Counted from the first letter of the stretch, positions 44,585 through 54,774 are shown. The stretch is 64,000 bases of DNA from Telluribacter humicola (GCF_017355935.1 NZ_JAFIQT010000002.1:310001-374000); one strand, 5' to 3'. Translations and numbers: made by a program. The notes: generated by a model from the sequence alone, not told the origin.

Positions 44585-45409
44585 TTAAAACAGGGCGAAG
44601 CCCAGAGTAGCCTGCCACAGGTTGCTCTTACGTCCAAACTGTGATTGGGTCTGCTGGTTGCCATACTGAATGTTAACTACATCATTGAAGTTACCTTCGT
44701 ACCGAACATCCAGACTCAGACGTCCAAAGTCAAAACCTACACCAGCCTGATATCCAAATGCAGTACGGTTATCAAGTACTTCCTGAGTATTATCACCGGT
44801 GTACTGGCGGAAACTATCGCTAATCTTACCATTATCAGACATACGGAACGTAGCTACCGGTCCAGCATTGATCCGGAAAGTTTTAGCAATACGTACCCCC
44901 AAGAGCAGTGGTACATCCAGATTAGTGAATCGTACGTCTACGTCGCCACTTGGATCAGTAACTCCGTTTTCATAAACACTGAATTTTCCCCCTTTTTGGG
45001 AAAGAAGTATTTCAGGCTGTACATAGAAATCACGACCAAAGCGCATAAATACACCACCAACAAAGCCAAAGGCACGATCAGACATGTCGCGGAAGTTAAA
45101 AGCAGTACCATTGTTGCTCAATGACAGATCATTGCCACGAATGTTGGACAAGTTAGCACCTGCTTTGATACCAAACCGGAAGAATGGATCCCAGGTATCA
45201 TCATTAGCCTTATAGTTATTAGTGTTGGTACTGCTGCTATTGCTGCTACTGTTTTGGTCATAACCATAAGTAGTTGTAGTTACAGTCCGCGTAGTAACGC
45301 TATAGTTAGTAGCCGAACTGTCGACAGTTGTACTATCTTGAGATTGAGCAAATGTCCCGTAACTGATTAATGTGGAGAAAGCCACAGCGAATAATTTTTT
45401 CATAGCCAT
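44585..45409 (-). CDS. Outer-membrane beta-barrel protein (PorT-like, PF13568 type)
   Basis: A 274-residue exported barrel protein, paralogous to 25576-26271. The signal peptide ends at TFAQ (about residue 22). A Ser/Thr/Asn-rich linker (23-75) is followed by strands containing FGIKAGANLSNI, FYVQPEILLSQKGGK, VPLLLGVRI, FRINAGPVA, FGYQAGVGF and LSLDVRYEG, in the same order as the paralogue. It is distinguished by the longer linker. ATG occurs at 45409 and again two codons in. Its role is unknown. Confidence 0.87.
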   Translation of the reverse strand: MAMKKLFAVAFSTLISYGTFAQSQDSTTVDSSATNYSVTTRTVTTTTYGYDQNSSSNSSSTNTNNYKANDDTWDPFFRFGIKAGANLSNIRGNDLSLSNNGTAFNFRDMSDRAFGFVGGVFMRFGRDFYVQPEILLSQKGGKFSVYENGVTDPSGDVDVRFTNLDVPLLLGVRIAKTFRINAGPVATFRMSDNGKISDSFRQYTGDNTQEVLDNRTAFGYQAGVGFDFGRLSLDVRYEGNFNDVVNIQYGNQQTQSQFGRKSNLWQATLGFALF

Positions 45410-45609
45410 TTAAAATTTAAAGTGTGTTAAGAATGATTAGTTTGGTTTGATAGAAGTAGGAAAAAATCTATACCATACAGTAGAGTAACCTGCTAAATCT
45501 TGTAAAAAAGAAGGATGGGTAGCCGTTTCCCCATGAAGTTCTACATGTTTTTTGGTGGAGCAGATGAGGTGAAGGTAAGGCGGCAGTAAGAGTTTGTGGG
45601 CAAAAACGC

Positions 45610-45617
45610 TAATTTTG
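45610..45617 (+). promoter_or_regulatory. Possible -7 box for leuS
   Basis: TAATTTTG matches TAnnTTTG and lies 50 bases before the leuS ATG. No TTG at the expected distance is seen. Confidence 0.4.
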
Positions 45618-45666
45618 CGGCCACACTACCTATTGATTCTAACAATCAACGAAATAGAAAGAGCGA

Positions 45667-48477
45667 ATGAGTGAATACAATCACCGCGAAATTGAGAGTA
45701 ACTGGCAGAGGTTCTGGGATGAGAACCAGACCTACCGGGTAGATACCCAAACCGGTAAGCCCAAATATTATGTATTGGATATGTTTCCCTACCCATCCGG
45801 GGCGGGGCTGCACGTGGGGCACCCACTGGGGTACATAGCCTCCGATATCTACTCGAGGTACAAGCGGCTCAAAGGGTTTAATGTTCTGCATCCGATGGGC
45901 TTTGACAGCTTTGGCTTGCCCGCCGAGCAGTACGCCATCCAGACCGGACAGCACCCGGCTATCACTACTGAGCAGAATATAGCACGGTACATCGAGCAGC
46001 TCAAAAACATTGGGTTCAGCTATGACTGGAGCCGCGAAGTACGTACCTCTGACCCCGGCTACTACCGCTGGACGCAGTGGATATTCATGGAATTGTTCCG
46101 CAGCTGGTATAACAACGATACCAACAAGGCTGAGCCTATCGAAACCCTGCTGGCTCAATTTGAAGTAAAGGGGAATGGGCAAGTAAATGCCCCCTGTGAT
46201 GAGGATACCCCCATCTTTACGGCTGAGGAGTGGCGGGTCATGAGCGAAGAAGAGCAATACCAGATCAGCCTCAAGTACCGCCTTACCTACGTAGCTGATG
46301 CGACCGTAAACTGGTGTGCGGGCTTGGGGTCGGTACTATCCAACGACGAGGTAAAGGATGGAGTATCTGAGCGGGGTGGTTTCCCGGTAGAGCAGAAGCT
46401 GATGCGTCAGTGGATGATGCGGATTACCGCCTACGCTCAGCGCCTGCTGGACGGGCTGGATGGACTGGACTGGACTGAATCACTGAAAGAGCAGCAACGC
46501 AACTGGATTGGACGCTCTGTAGGGGCGCTGGTGAAGTTCGCCGTAGATCAGCATCCTGATCGTACTATCGAAGTATTTACCACCCGTGTTGATACGATAT
46601 ACGGGGTGACCTTTATGGTACTGGCCCCTGAGCACGAGCTCGTGGCCGAGATCACTACACCGGAGCAGCAAGGTGAGATAGATGCCTACCTGGATCAGAC
46701 TAAGAAGAAGTCGGAGCGGGACCGCATGGCTGATGTCAAGACGGTATCAGGTGCATTTACCGGTGCTTACGCGATCAATCCATTCAACGGAGAGAAAATA
46801 CCTGTATACATAGCCGACTACGTACTGGCGGGCTACGGTACGGGAGCCGTGATGGCCGTACCCTCAGGCGATCAGCGCGACTGGAATTTTGCCCGTCATT
46901 TTGGGCTGCCTATAGTACCCATTCTGGATGCGCAGAAAGACACCGAGAAAGAAGCGGACGCAACCAAAGAAGGCCGCTACATCAACTCCGGCATAGTCAA
47001 TGGCATGGGGTACAAGGAGGCAACTACCACCCTCATCAACTGGCTGGAAGAAAAAGGCCTGGGTAAAGGCAAGATCAACTACCGCCTGCGTGATGCGGTA
47101 TTCAGCCGTCAGCGCTACTGGGGTGAGCCCGTACCTGTATACTATAAGGATGGGGTACCTTATCTGATCGAGGAGAGCGAACTGCCGCTGGAACTACCTG
47201 CTGTAGATAAGTACCTGCCCACCGAGTCGGGTGAGCCACCACTGGGCCGGGCCGAAGGTTGGAAGTACCAGAGAGAATACGAATATGAACTAAGTACCAT
47301 GCCCGGATGGGCCGGCAGTAGCTGGTACTGGTACCGCTACATGGACCCTCAGAATGGGGAGAATTTTGCCTCCGATGAAGCGATTAACTACTGGCGCAAC
47401 GTCGACTTATATATAGGAGGTACCGAGCATGCGACCGGTCACCTGTTGTACAGCCGCTTCTGGAACAAGTTCCTGAAAGACCGTGGCTATGTACCCGAGG
47501 AGGAGCCGTTCAAGAAGCTCATCAACCAGGGGATGATCCAAGGCCGGAGCAGCTTTGTGTACCGCGTCAAGAGCAACGACTACAGCAAGCCTGTATTCGT
47601 GAGCGCCGGACTGAGGGACCGCTACGAGGTAACACCGCTGCATGTAGATGTGAACATCGTAGAAAATGATGTACTTGATATAGAGAAGTTCAAAGCTACC
47701 CGATTGGATATAGCTGGTGAGAACGCCGAGTTTATCCTGGAAGAATCGGGGTCTCTGCAGGGCAAGTATGTGTGTGGGGTAGAGGTGGAGAAAATGTCCA
47801 AGTCGAAGTTTAACGTAGTTAACCCCGACGATATCGTAGTACGGTACGGAGCTGATACGCTGCGTCTGTACGAAATGTTCCTGGGACCCCTCGAGCAGGC
47901 CAAGCCCTGGAATACTAACGGCATCGATGGTACCTTCCGCTTTATCCGTAAGTTCTGGCGCTTGTTCTACAACGACAACGGGCAGTGGCTGGTAACCGAG
48001 GAAGCTCCCAAAGCCGAAGAACTGCGCGTGCTGCACAAAACGATCAAGAAGGTCGAAGAGGATATTGAGCACTTTTCATTCAATACCGCTGTGAGTGCCT
48101 TCATGGTATGTGTCAACGAACTGAGCAGCCTGAAGTGCCATAAGAAAGCCATCTTACAGGAACTGGTAGTACTGTTGTCATCCTACGCTCCCCATATCAG
48201 CGAAGAGCTGTGGGCGGCCCTGGGTAATGAGAAAGGTACCGTGTCCAAAGCTGACTTTCCGAAGTGGGAGCAGCAGTACGTGGTGGACGATGTATTTGAG
48301 TACCCGATCCAGATCAACGGGAAAGTACGTACTACGCTGCCTTTTGCCCTGGATACCGCACCGCCGGATATCGAAAAGGAAGTACTGGCCAACGAAATCG
48401 TACAGCGCTGGCTGGAAGGAAAAACCCCTAAGAAGGTCATCGTGGTACCAAAGCGGATTGTCAACGTAGTAATTTAG
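45667..48477 (+). CDS. leuS: Leucine-tRNA ligase
   Basis: A 936-residue class I aminoacyl-tRNA synthetase that charges tRNA-Leu. The HIGH motif is HVGH (residues 49-52) in [16 protein letters not shown], and the KMSKS motif is at residues 709-713. The CP1 editing domain spans about residues 270-480 with the threonine-rich TTRVDTIYG equivalent and [15 protein letters not shown]. Inserts of about 45 residues after AEPIE and of about 80 before the KMSKS loop are longer than in E. coli (860 residues), which is common in Bacteroidota. It is a single gene with its own terminator. Confidence 0.97.
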   Translation: MSEYNHREIESNWQRFWDENQTYRVDTQTGKPKYYVLDMFPYPSGAGLHVGHPLGYIASDIYSRYKRLKGFNVLHPMGFDSFGLPAEQYAIQTGQHPAITTEQNIARYIEQLKNIGFSYDWSREVRTSDPGYYRWTQWIFMELFRSWYNNDTNKAEPIETLLAQFEVKGNGQVNAPCDEDTPIFTAEEWRVMSEEEQYQISLKYRLTYVADATVNWCAGLGSVLSNDEVKDGVSERGGFPVEQKLMRQWMMRITAYAQRLLDGLDGLDWTESLKEQQRNWIGRSVGALVKFAVDQHPDRTIEVFTTRVDTIYGVTFMVLAPEHELVAEITTPEQQGEIDAYLDQTKKKSERDRMADVKTVSGAFTGAYAINPFNGEKIPVYIADYVLAGYGTGAVMAVPSGDQRDWNFARHFGLPIVPILDAQKDTEKEADATKEGRYINSGIVNGMGYKEATTTLINWLEEKGLGKGKINYRLRDAVFSRQRYWGEPVPVYYKDGVPYLIEESELPLELPAVDKYLPTESGEPPLGRAEGWKYQREYEYELSTMPGWAGSSWYWYRYMDPQNGENFASDEAINYWRNVDLYIGGTEHATGHLLYSRFWNKFLKDRGYVPEEEPFKKLINQGMIQGRSSFVYRVKSNDYSKPVFVSAGLRDRYEVTPLHVDVNIVENDVLDIEKFKATRLDIAGENAEFILEESGSLQGKYVCGVEVEKMSKSKFNVVNPDDIVVRYGADTLRLYEMFLGPLEQAKPWNTNGIDGTFRFIRKFWRLFYNDNGQWLVTEEAPKAEELRVLHKTIKKVEEDIEHFSFNTAVSAFMVCVNELSSLKCHKKAILQELVVLLSSYAPHISEELWAALGNEKGTVSKADFPKWEQQYVVDDVFEYPIQINGKVRTTLPFALDTAPPDIEKEVLANEIVQRWLEGKTPKKVIVVPKRIVNVVI

Positions 48478-48482
48478 AAACA

Positions 48483-48513
48483 AAACAGGGAGAGGCTAGT
48501 CCTCTCCCTGTTT
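48483..48513 (+). terminator. Terminator of leuS
   Basis: AAACAGGGAGAGG pairs with CCTCTCCCTGTTT around a five-base loop, six bases after the leuS stop. Confidence 0.87.
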
Positions 48514-48615
48514 GCTTATTACCTCCCTTAATTCTCCACTTGTGAGTGGTTCACAACCTATCTACCTTGGCTCCTGATGGAAAGAGCTTCGGTAGTAACC
48601 AAATCTAATCTTTGA

Positions 48616-48906
48616 TTATTTTGACCGGCCCGAAAGCTGCATACCAGTAATGGCGGCTTTCTGCTCGGGTGTATATTTCTTGCTTACAGTCAGACGATCC
48701 TTGCAGGGAGCCGGTGTTTCCTCGGCGGGTACCGAAGCCGGCAGGCTTTGAATGGCCTTCGTTGCGGCCGACTTATCGTCTAGTCGGGTAGATGTCTGAA
48801 TGGTAGTAGTGTCCCTGGAAGTGTTATCGGCGTAAGCCGCAGATGTACTCAGGACCGGAGTACTAAGCGCTAAAGCGCAGGCGAAGATTTTTACTAGATT
48901 TTTCAT
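48616..48906 (-). CDS. Small secreted protein A of a promoter/leader-sharing pair
   Basis: A 96-residue exported protein. The signal peptide is MKNLVKIFACALALSTPVLS with cleavage near AYA (residue 26). The mature 70 residues are polar, Thr/Ser/Ala-rich, with one Cys and a Pro/Glu-rich middle (PAEETPAPCK), and appear disordered. No family is recognised. Promoter, leader and signal peptide closely match those of the gene at 49084-49464, while the mature proteins differ. It lies between leuS and its sister gene and seems to be transcribed alone. Confidence 0.68.
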   Translation of the reverse strand: MKNLVKIFACALALSTPVLSTSAAYADNTSRDTTTIQTSTRLDDKSAATKAIQSLPASVPAEETPAPCKDRLTVSKKYTPEQKAAITGMQLSGRSK

Positions 48907-48955
48907 GGCTTTTAAATTTTTCTTTTGGCTAATAGTATTGTCTTAATCGACTTTA

Positions 48956-48963
48956 CAAAGGTA
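48956..48963 (-). promoter_or_regulatory. -7 promoter box of small secreted gene A
   Basis: TACCTTTG on the minus strand matches TAnnTTTG exactly, 57 bases from box end to ATG, at the same distance as in the sister gene. Confidence 0.6.
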
Positions 48964-49083
48964 TATCAGTAATCAGAATTGTATTTTAATAAGTAAATGA
49001 ACGGATAAGGTGTTGGATAAACGGACGTTATCATATGAGTAATGGTATTGGGTCTGATAACGTCCGCCCTATGTCCGGTCGGT

Positions 49084-49464
49084 TTACTCAATCGTCAGCT
49101 TGCGCTGTATTACCTGTTTTTGGCTGGTTATAGCAAAGGATTTTACCTCTACCTCTCCGTTACCTACTATTTCCAGCGTATAGTCTCCTTCGCTCAGGTC
49201 ACTCAGATCGTACCTGAAATAGTGCTTAAGATGCTTCTTTCCTACAAGTTCCTTGGATAGTATGTCGCCCTTGGCATTACGGATCACAACAGTAGTAGGG
49301 ATGTTACTATTCTTGACCAGAGTCACAGCCAGTTTGCCGTCAATGGTAGTATAAACACCCGTTGCGAATGAAGTAGGCTTAGCGGCTTCTTTATCAGGAC
49401 CGGCAAATGCTACAGAAGTACTAAGTGCTAAGGCACAGATCATGGTTTTGAAGATAGTTTTCAT
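49084..49464 (-). CDS. Small secreted protein B of a promoter/leader-sharing pair
   Basis: A 126-residue exported protein with signal peptide MKTIFKTMICALALSTSVAF (cleavage after AFA). The mature part has the form of an Ig-like or DUF3244-type beta-sandwich: VTLVKNSNIPTTVVIRNAKG, then LSKELVG, YDLSDLSEGDYTLEIV, GEVEVKSFAI. Such domains are common secreted adaptors in Bacteroidota. The CALALST core of the signal is shared with the neighbour at 48616-48906. The function is unknown. Confidence 0.7.
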   Translation of the reverse strand: MKTIFKTMICALALSTSVAFAGPDKEAAKPTSFATGVYTTIDGKLAVTLVKNSNIPTTVVIRNAKGDILSKELVGKKHLKHYFRYDLSDLSEGDYTLEIVGNGEVEVKSFAITSQKQVIQRKLTIE

Positions 49465-49881
49465 GGCTTTATATAGTTTTAAAAGTGGCTAATAATTGTC
49501 GTTATTGACTGTACAAATATATAGGCATAACGAGGTACTTTGTATTGCATAGTACACGAATGGAGACTGAAAAGGATGAGTGGTACTGAAGGATATATTG
49601 ATGGAATCTGGTCCTGAAGCTTTTTTAGCCCCCGGTTCAAGGTGAAAACAATACCTTTGTAACTATACCTTTTATCTGGGAGGAGCTAACAGTTTTTATT
49701 CATACTACTATATCCATGCATAGAAGTAACTCGATCATTACGGAACAGGAGGTAAGAGTGAAGTAGCTTGTATGCTGGTTCGGGATAATGAGATTACACT
49801 ACTTGACTGGAATGAACTACATCACTAGCAAGTAGCAAAACATAAAAAGTCATTGTATTTATTTAAAGTTGATTGCTCCTA
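49465..49881. other. Intergenic region between small secreted gene B and the glycerophosphodiesterase
   Basis: A 417-base stretch between divergent genes. It holds the leader and promoter of gene B (49465-49521) and a rightward TACCTTTG box near 49651 that could serve the glycerophosphodiesterase. A 32-codon open stretch at 49730-49828 (peptide start LDHYGTGGKSEVACMLVRD) looks protein-like but is too short to call a gene. Confidence 0.4.
49514..49521 (-). promoter_or_regulatory. -7 promoter box of small secreted gene B
   Basis: TATATTTG on the minus strand fits TAnnTTTG, 57 bases before the ATG, with a leader aligning to that of gene A. Confidence 0.6.
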
Positions 49882-50748
49882 ATGAAGTTTTTAAAGTCTT
49901 TCCTGATTGCCGCTTTTGCGCTTGGTATCAGCGCCTGTTCACCCCGTACCTATGTACATGTAGATAACCTGGCTGAGTACCTGCACTACCAGCCGGGCAA
50001 AAAGCCGCAGATCAGTGCCCACCGTGGTGGTGGGGATTACAACGGATATCCCGAAAACTGTATCGAATCCTTTGCTTTTCTGGCGCGCCGGATGCCCATC
50101 GTGATCGAAACGGATATAGCCATGACTCGTGACAGTGTACTGCTTATGATGCACGACGATACTTACGAACGTACCACCACCGGCACCGGCAGGGTATCGG
50201 ATCAGGACTGGGAGTACGCCCAAACGCTGTACCTGGAGGATAACAAAGGCACCCGCACCCGCTACCGGATACCTACCCTGGATGAAGTACTGAAGTGGGG
50301 CAGGGGCAAGGTTGTATATACGCTGGATGTCAAGCGCAGTGTACCGCTGCATAGGGTGGTGGAGGCCGTACAACGAGCCGGGGCAGCCGACTACGCCGCC
50401 ATCATCACCTATTCGGTGCAGCAGGCCGAACTGGTACATCGTTTGGATCCTTCCCTGATGATATCCGTAACTATTCGTAACAGGGATGAGTACCAGCGTC
50501 TGCACGAGGCTGGCGTACCTGACAACCGGATGGTGGCATTTGTAGGTACCCGTGAAGCGCCTGCCGAACTCTATGATTTCCTACATAAGAAGGGCATCAT
50601 GTGTATTCTGGGTACGCTGGGTAACCTAGACAAAATGGCCATTGCCCGTGGTGATGAAGTGTACGTAAAGTTCGTGGAGAACGGAGCAGACATCCTGTCT
50701 ACCGACCGCCCCATCGAAGCTGGGCGTGTACTTGGGCTGGTGAAGTAA
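49882..50748 (+). CDS. Glycerophosphodiester phosphodiesterase family lipoprotein
   Basis: A 288-residue exported GDPD-type TIM barrel that releases glycerol-3-phosphate from deacylated phospholipids. The lipobox is GISAC (Cys19). Active-site motifs are SAHRGG near residue 48, PENCIESF, ETDIAMTRD (Glu and Asp metal ligands) and MMHDD (general base His), followed by VYTLDVK. The C-terminus DILSTDRP is characteristic of the family. ATG 49882 is preferred to TTG 49873 three codons earlier. It sits in the periplasm, probably membrane-bound. Confidence 0.9.
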   Translation: MKFLKSFLIAAFALGISACSPRTYVHVDNLAEYLHYQPGKKPQISAHRGGGDYNGYPENCIESFAFLARRMPIVIETDIAMTRDSVLLMMHDDTYERTTTGTGRVSDQDWEYAQTLYLEDNKGTRTRYRIPTLDEVLKWGRGKVVYTLDVKRSVPLHRVVEAVQRAGAADYAAIITYSVQQAELVHRLDPSLMISVTIRNRDEYQRLHEAGVPDNRMVAFVGTREAPAELYDFLHKKGIMCILGTLGNLDKMAIARGDEVYVKFVENGADILSTDRPIEAGRVLGLVK

Positions 50749-50771
50749 AGTAGTGTAGAAGGAGAAAATAG

Positions 50772-50812
50772 AAAAAGGAGGAAGGTAGCTATAGTGGTAC
50801 CTTCCTCCTTTT
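50772..50812. terminator. Terminator between the glycerophosphodiesterase and a hypothetical gene
   Basis: AAAGGAGGAAGGTA pairs with TACCTTCCTCCTTT around an eleven-base loop, with A and T runs on the outer sides. It lies between two convergent genes. Confidence 0.87.
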
Positions 50813-50814
50813 GT

Positions 50815-51492
50815 TTATTCCAGCGCCTGGAGCAGATCTACCAGGTGATCCATTTGCTTTAAGTTCAGGTTTTTGTCCCTGACTACGGCGCGGGCGGTTT
50901 TTTGCTGTTCCGGAAGCCGGGACAGGATGTACTTTTCGTTGAGGCGGATGGGGATGAGGTCATCGTTCTCCATGTGCAGCATCAGCGCTTCTATCTTAAA
51001 GTATTCAAAGTCATATTTAATGGCATCGTTGTAGCCATTTCTTTCAATCCTGTCCAGACGGGCTTTGTGCTGTTTGACGAGGCTGATCTTTCCTTTATGG
51101 ATCAATTCAAAGTAATGGTCTTTGATTTTGACAAACTCCCGGTTGTTTATCCAGAATTGGGTAGGTGTTACCCTCATCTCCTTTCCTTCCCAGTGTACCA
51201 CCAGGTTGTCTTCCATGACATCGTAGTTGAGGTGTACGTGTAGCTTTTTGCCGTTGTCAAGCTGGATATGCCCTTTAGGCCATCCGTTATAAAGAAATGC
51301 AGAGCCCTTGATGGCTATGGTGTGAGAGCCTCCATCCTGCGAATTCCGGTTGTAGTCGTGGTTTTGGCCAATGAAGTTGTAGTAGTGTATATCTGTAAGC
51401 GAATCGTACGCTACTTCTTTAGTACGTTGAGCTAAGGCAGTTTTCAGGCCTGAAAGCAGCAACAGTAACACGAGCACATGTAACACTTTCAT
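50815..51492 (-). CDS. Hypothetical secreted protein
   Basis: A 225-residue exported protein with a clear signal peptide (MKVLHVLVLLLLLSGLKTAL, cleavage after ALAQ). The mature part starts with polar strands, then has a beta-rich region with GSHTIAIKGSAFLYNGWPKG, HVHLNYDVMEDNLVV and PTQFWINNREFVKIKDHYFEL, and a helical, Lys-rich C-terminus. The strand pattern with two residues facing alternately, and a following helical tail, is common in Cytophagales envelope proteins, but I cannot name the family. It is a single gene. Confidence 0.68.
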   Translation of the reverse strand: MKVLHVLVLLLLLSGLKTALAQRTKEVAYDSLTDIHYYNFIGQNHDYNRNSQDGGSHTIAIKGSAFLYNGWPKGHIQLDNGKKLHVHLNYDVMEDNLVVHWEGKEMRVTPTQFWINNREFVKIKDHYFELIHKGKISLVKQHKARLDRIERNGYNDAIKYDFEYFKIEALMLHMENDDLIPIRLNEKYILSRLPEQQKTARAVVRDKNLNLKQMDHLVDLLQALE

Positions 51493-51627
51493 GACGTTTT
51501 AGATTTATTTCTTCTTCGGGTATACTAGCAGTAAGCCATTCAAGTACAGCTATTTGATAAACTAATGAGTAGTTGAAATGGCTACTCTAAGATACAAAAT
51601 TTTCTTAGAATAATATAGATCCAAAAG

Positions 51628-51659
51628 CAAAAGCGCCTTCTTTAAAGTAGGCGCTTTTG
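51628..51659 (-). terminator. Terminator of the GNAT-nitrilase gene
   Basis: CAAAAGCGCCT (51628-51638) pairs with AGGCGCTTTTG (51649-51659), located directly after the stop of the fusion gene at 51689. Confidence 0.83.
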
Positions 51660-51688
51660 GTAACATGGGTGACACTATATTATAATGA

Positions 51689-53245
51689 TCAGGCCTCTTC
51701 GGTCCGGTTGATAACTACTTTAGGCTTGCGACGGGGCTTTTTCATGGTCACGTCGTAGAGGTCAGTACGGCGGTCCTTCATAGTCTGTACCGAGCCGTGC
51801 TCGTGCAGTTCCTTCAGCTGGAACAGATCCACGTCCGCAATCAGCATCATTTCTGTATTAGGCGTAGCCTCAGACTTGATGGCATTGGTTGGAAACTGGA
51901 AGTCAGAAGGCGTAAATACCGCCGACTGCGCGTAGTGAATATCCATGTTCTCTACGCCCGGCAGGTTACCTACACAGCCCGATATAGCCACGTAACATTC
52001 GTTTTCGATGGCCCGCGCCTGTGCGCAGTTCCTGACGCGCATGTACCCGTTCTGGGTATCAGTCAGGAAAGGTACAAACAGGATTTCCATGCCCTGCTTA
52101 CCCAGCAGACGACTCAATTCCGGAAATTCTACGTCATAACATATCACCAGCCCGATTTTGCCACAGTCGGTGTCGAATACCTGTACATCGTCGCCACCCA
52201 CCATACCATAGTGACGTACCTCATTGGGTGTGATGTGAATCTTGCGGTACTCTTCAAAGGTACCATCCCGACGGTAGAGGTAAGCTGCATTATAGAGCTG
52301 TCCGTTGTCCATCAGCGGCATACTGCCCCCCACAATATTCACATTGTAGGAGATGGCGAATTCTTGCATTTTATTTCTAACCTCCTCCGTATAGCTAGCA
52401 AGTTGTCGGATGGCCTGGGGCTCGGGCAGGTAGTTAAATTCAGCCAGCAGAGGCATATTATAAAACTCAGGGAACAGGATAAAGTCCGCTTTGTAGGAGC
52501 TTACCGCATCCACAAAGAACTCTACCTGATCATAAAAAGCCTGAACGTTATTAAATGTACGCATCTGCCATTGCACTACTCCGATCCGGATAATAGAGTC
52601 GGAGGGATTGGTGCGGTTCTTATCAGGCTGGAAGTAAATATTGTTCCATTCCAGCAGCGTGGCAAACTCCTTAGACTCGGTATCTCCGGGCAGGTAGTTC
52701 TTCAGTACTTTCCGGACGTGAAAATCATTGGCCAGCTGGAAAGTCAGCGTCGAATCATATATTTCCCGCCGCTTTACTTTTTCTATGTACTCCTTAGGAG
52801 TCAGTTCATTAGAGTAGGTGTTATAGTTGGGTATACGTCCACCCGCTACGATACTGCGCAGGTTCAGGCGCTCACATACTTCTTTACGGGCATCATACAG
52901 GCGTCGTCCCAGGCGCAAATCGCGGTAGCCGGGATGTACAAATACCTCAATACCATAGAGTACATCGCCCTTGGGGTCATGGGTGCGGAAGCTATAGTTA
53001 CCCGTAATCTCCTGGTACGTGTGCTCGTCCCCGTATTTATCATATTTAACAACAATGGATAAGGCACAGGCTACTACTTTGCCATCCACCTCCACACATA
53101 ATTGTCCTTCCGGAAATTTATCCAGCAGGATATCTATTTTGTTTTCGCCCCAGTACTGTCCACCTATGCCCCGGTAGGCTTCAATCATTGAGGATTTTAG
53201 GTCTTGATAATCTTCCTTTGTAAGGTTTCTGGTTATAATCTTCAT
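51689..53245 (-). CDS. GNAT acetyltransferase / carbon-nitrogen hydrolase fusion
   Basis: A 518-residue two-domain protein. Residues 1-150 are a GNAT acetyltransferase with an acetyl-CoA motif HPGYRDLRLGRRLYDARKEV (about 108-127). After a linker, residues 220-500 form a nitrilase-superfamily hydrolase, with a catalytic Glu in LFPEFYN, Lys in YRKIHITPNE and Cys in VICYDVEFPE. The domain order is the same as in known bifunctional GNAT/CN-hydrolase proteins of Bacteroidota and Proteobacteria. The substrate is unknown; an amine or amidated compound that is first acetylated and then hydrolysed, or the reverse, would fit. It is a single gene with a terminator. Confidence 0.9.
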   Translation of the reverse strand: MKIITRNLTKEDYQDLKSSMIEAYRGIGGQYWGENKIDILLDKFPEGQLCVEVDGKVVACALSIVVKYDKYGDEHTYQEITGNYSFRTHDPKGDVLYGIEVFVHPGYRDLRLGRRLYDARKEVCERLNLRSIVAGGRIPNYNTYSNELTPKEYIEKVKRREIYDSTLTFQLANDFHVRKVLKNYLPGDTESKEFATLLEWNNIYFQPDKNRTNPSDSIIRIGVVQWQMRTFNNVQAFYDQVEFFVDAVSSYKADFILFPEFYNMPLLAEFNYLPEPQAIRQLASYTEEVRNKMQEFAISYNVNIVGGSMPLMDNGQLYNAAYLYRRDGTFEEYRKIHITPNEVRHYGMVGGDDVQVFDTDCGKIGLVICYDVEFPELSRLLGKQGMEILFVPFLTDTQNGYMRVRNCAQARAIENECYVAISGCVGNLPGVENMDIHYAQSAVFTPSDFQFPTNAIKSEATPNTEMMLIADVDLFQLKELHEHGSVQTMKDRRTDLYDVTMKKPRRKPKVVINRTEEA

Positions 53246-53573
53246 AAATGCAATGTATTGATATTGTGTGGTTTTACTTCTTTAATGCATCATTTGGTAG
53301 CTACTTGCCCTGGTAGTAAGGTAAGAAAAAAGCCAGAAGGAAAATGCAAAAAATGGATCTGGGATTAAACAGCTCTTCTTTGCTGAGATGTATTGTTAGC
53401 AGGTGTCAGTAAAACAATACAGGTAAAAGAGAGAGGGCAGAAATCACAAACAGTAAAACTGTATTTCTTCAAATATAACAATAAAAGCCGTAACGAAGGT
53501 TTCGCTACGGCTGTAAAAGTAATGTTGCCAGGTAGAATGCAACTACATGGCGAGCTGGCGGAAAAGGATAGAT
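53246..53573. other. Intergenic region between the threonine aldolase and GNAT-nitrilase genes
   Basis: A 328-base gap between two leftward genes. It holds the terminator-like stem of the aldolase gene (53486-53512) and must hold the GNAT-nitrilase promoter, which I could not pinpoint. A short open frame at 53393-53623 shows no family features. Confidence 0.4.
53486..53512 (-). terminator. Terminator-like stem of the threonine aldolase gene
   Basis: AGCCGTA-CGAA pairs with TTCG-TACGGCT with one mismatch and a three-base loop; a TTTTAT tail follows on the minus strand. It lies about 60 bases after the gene. Confidence 0.62.
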
Positions 53574-54596
53574 CTATACTTTTTGCAGACGCTTTTCCAT
53601 CTCTTCCAGGTGCTCGTCGGTGAAGTCCAGGTGCGTAACAAAGCGTACCAGATGCTTACCAAAGGGGACTGCCCTGATCCGTAGCATTTCGAGCCGACGT
53701 ACGTAGTCCTCGGCCGTGATGGTTTCGGGTAGTTGTATAATGACAATGTTGGTATCAATAGGGTAGATATCCTCTACTTGGGATTTCTGACGGAACATGT
53801 CGCCAATGGTCCGGGCGCGGGCATGGTCTTCTTTCAGGCGGTCCACGTGGTGATCGAGTGCATAGATACCCGCCGCGGCCAGGTACCCGGCCTGACGCCA
53901 GCCACCCCCCATAGATTTACGGAAGCGACGGGCTTTCTTGATAAAGTCTGTCTTGCCCAGCAGCAGCGACCCTATGGGGCAGCCCAACCCTTTGGACAGA
54001 CAGATACTGATCGAGTCAAACTCCAGTCCGTACTGAGCGGGTGATTCACCCGTTTCGACCAGAGCGTTGAACAGACGCGCACCATCCAGGTGCAGGGGTA
54101 GGTTATAGGCGTCGCAGACCCGGCGAATGGCTCTGATCTCTTCCAAATCGTAGTAGGAGCCTCCTCCCTTATTCATGGTATTTTCGAGCGACACTAGCCG
54201 CGTAACAGCCGCGTGTACATCATCCGGATTGTTGATGGCATCCTTCACCTGACGGGCGTTGAGTCGTCCCCGGTCTCCATCCAGCAATCGTACCGAAGAG
54301 AACGAATTCTGCATGATACCTCCGCCTTCGTACAGGTATATATGCGAAAGCTTGTCACAGATGACTTCACTGCCGGGTTGCGTATGTACTTTGATGGCCA
54401 GCTGGTTGGTCATGGTACCTGAGGGACAGAACAACGCCGCCGACATACCGAAGAGGCGAGCCGCTTTTTCTTCGAGGGCATTGACGGTAGGATCATCTCC
54501 GAGTACATCATCACCTACCTCAGCCGCCCACATGGCTTGCTGCATCTCGGGGGTAGGTCGGGTGATGGTATCGGAGCGAAGATCAATCGTTATCAT
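53574..54596 (-). CDS. Low-specificity L-threonine aldolase
   Basis: A 340-residue PLP enzyme of the beta-eliminating lyase family that cleaves threonine (and allo-threonine) to glycine and acetaldehyde. The start [19 protein letters not shown] is the standard one. The lysine binding PLP is in [14 protein letters not shown] (about residue 200), and [10 protein letters not shown] and [14 protein letters not shown] are also diagnostic. It could supply glycine or take part in amino acid breakdown. It is transcribed alone, divergent from the molybdenum hydroxylase genes. Confidence 0.92.
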   Translation of the reverse strand: MITIDLRSDTITRPTPEMQQAMWAAEVGDDVLGDDPTVNALEEKAARLFGMSAALFCPSGTMTNQLAIKVHTQPGSEVICDKLSHIYLYEGGGIMQNSFSSVRLLDGDRGRLNARQVKDAINNPDDVHAAVTRLVSLENTMNKGGGSYYDLEEIRAIRRVCDAYNLPLHLDGARLFNALVETGESPAQYGLEFDSISICLSKGLGCPIGSLLLGKTDFIKKARRFRKSMGGGWRQAGYLAAAGIYALDHHVDRLKEDHARARTIGDMFRQKSQVEDIYPIDTNIVIIQLPETITAEDYVRRLEMLRIRAVPFGKHLVRFVTHLDFTDEHLEEMEKRLQKV

Positions 54597-54774
54597 CTAA
54601 ATTATCCTGTTTAGTTAATAAAGTGTAGTAACCAGAACTTATTAAACCACAAAGAACGTACTTAGTCAGGTAACATCCGCTCATCCTTTATATTTTGCTA
54701 TTCCTACGTGGAATTTTTAAATTGCTCACTATTTACTTCGACGTGTATTCATCTACCATTTTCAACTATATATA

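Noticed and set aside
49730-49828. A 32-codon protein-like stretch in the gap before the glycerophosphodiesterase
   Set aside because: Too short, without start context or recognisable family; retained only as a comment on the gap.
51797-53062. A 421-codon plus-strand frame opposite the GNAT-nitrilase gene
   Set aside because: The minus frame has complete catalytic motifs of two known domains; the plus frame has none and is a shadow.
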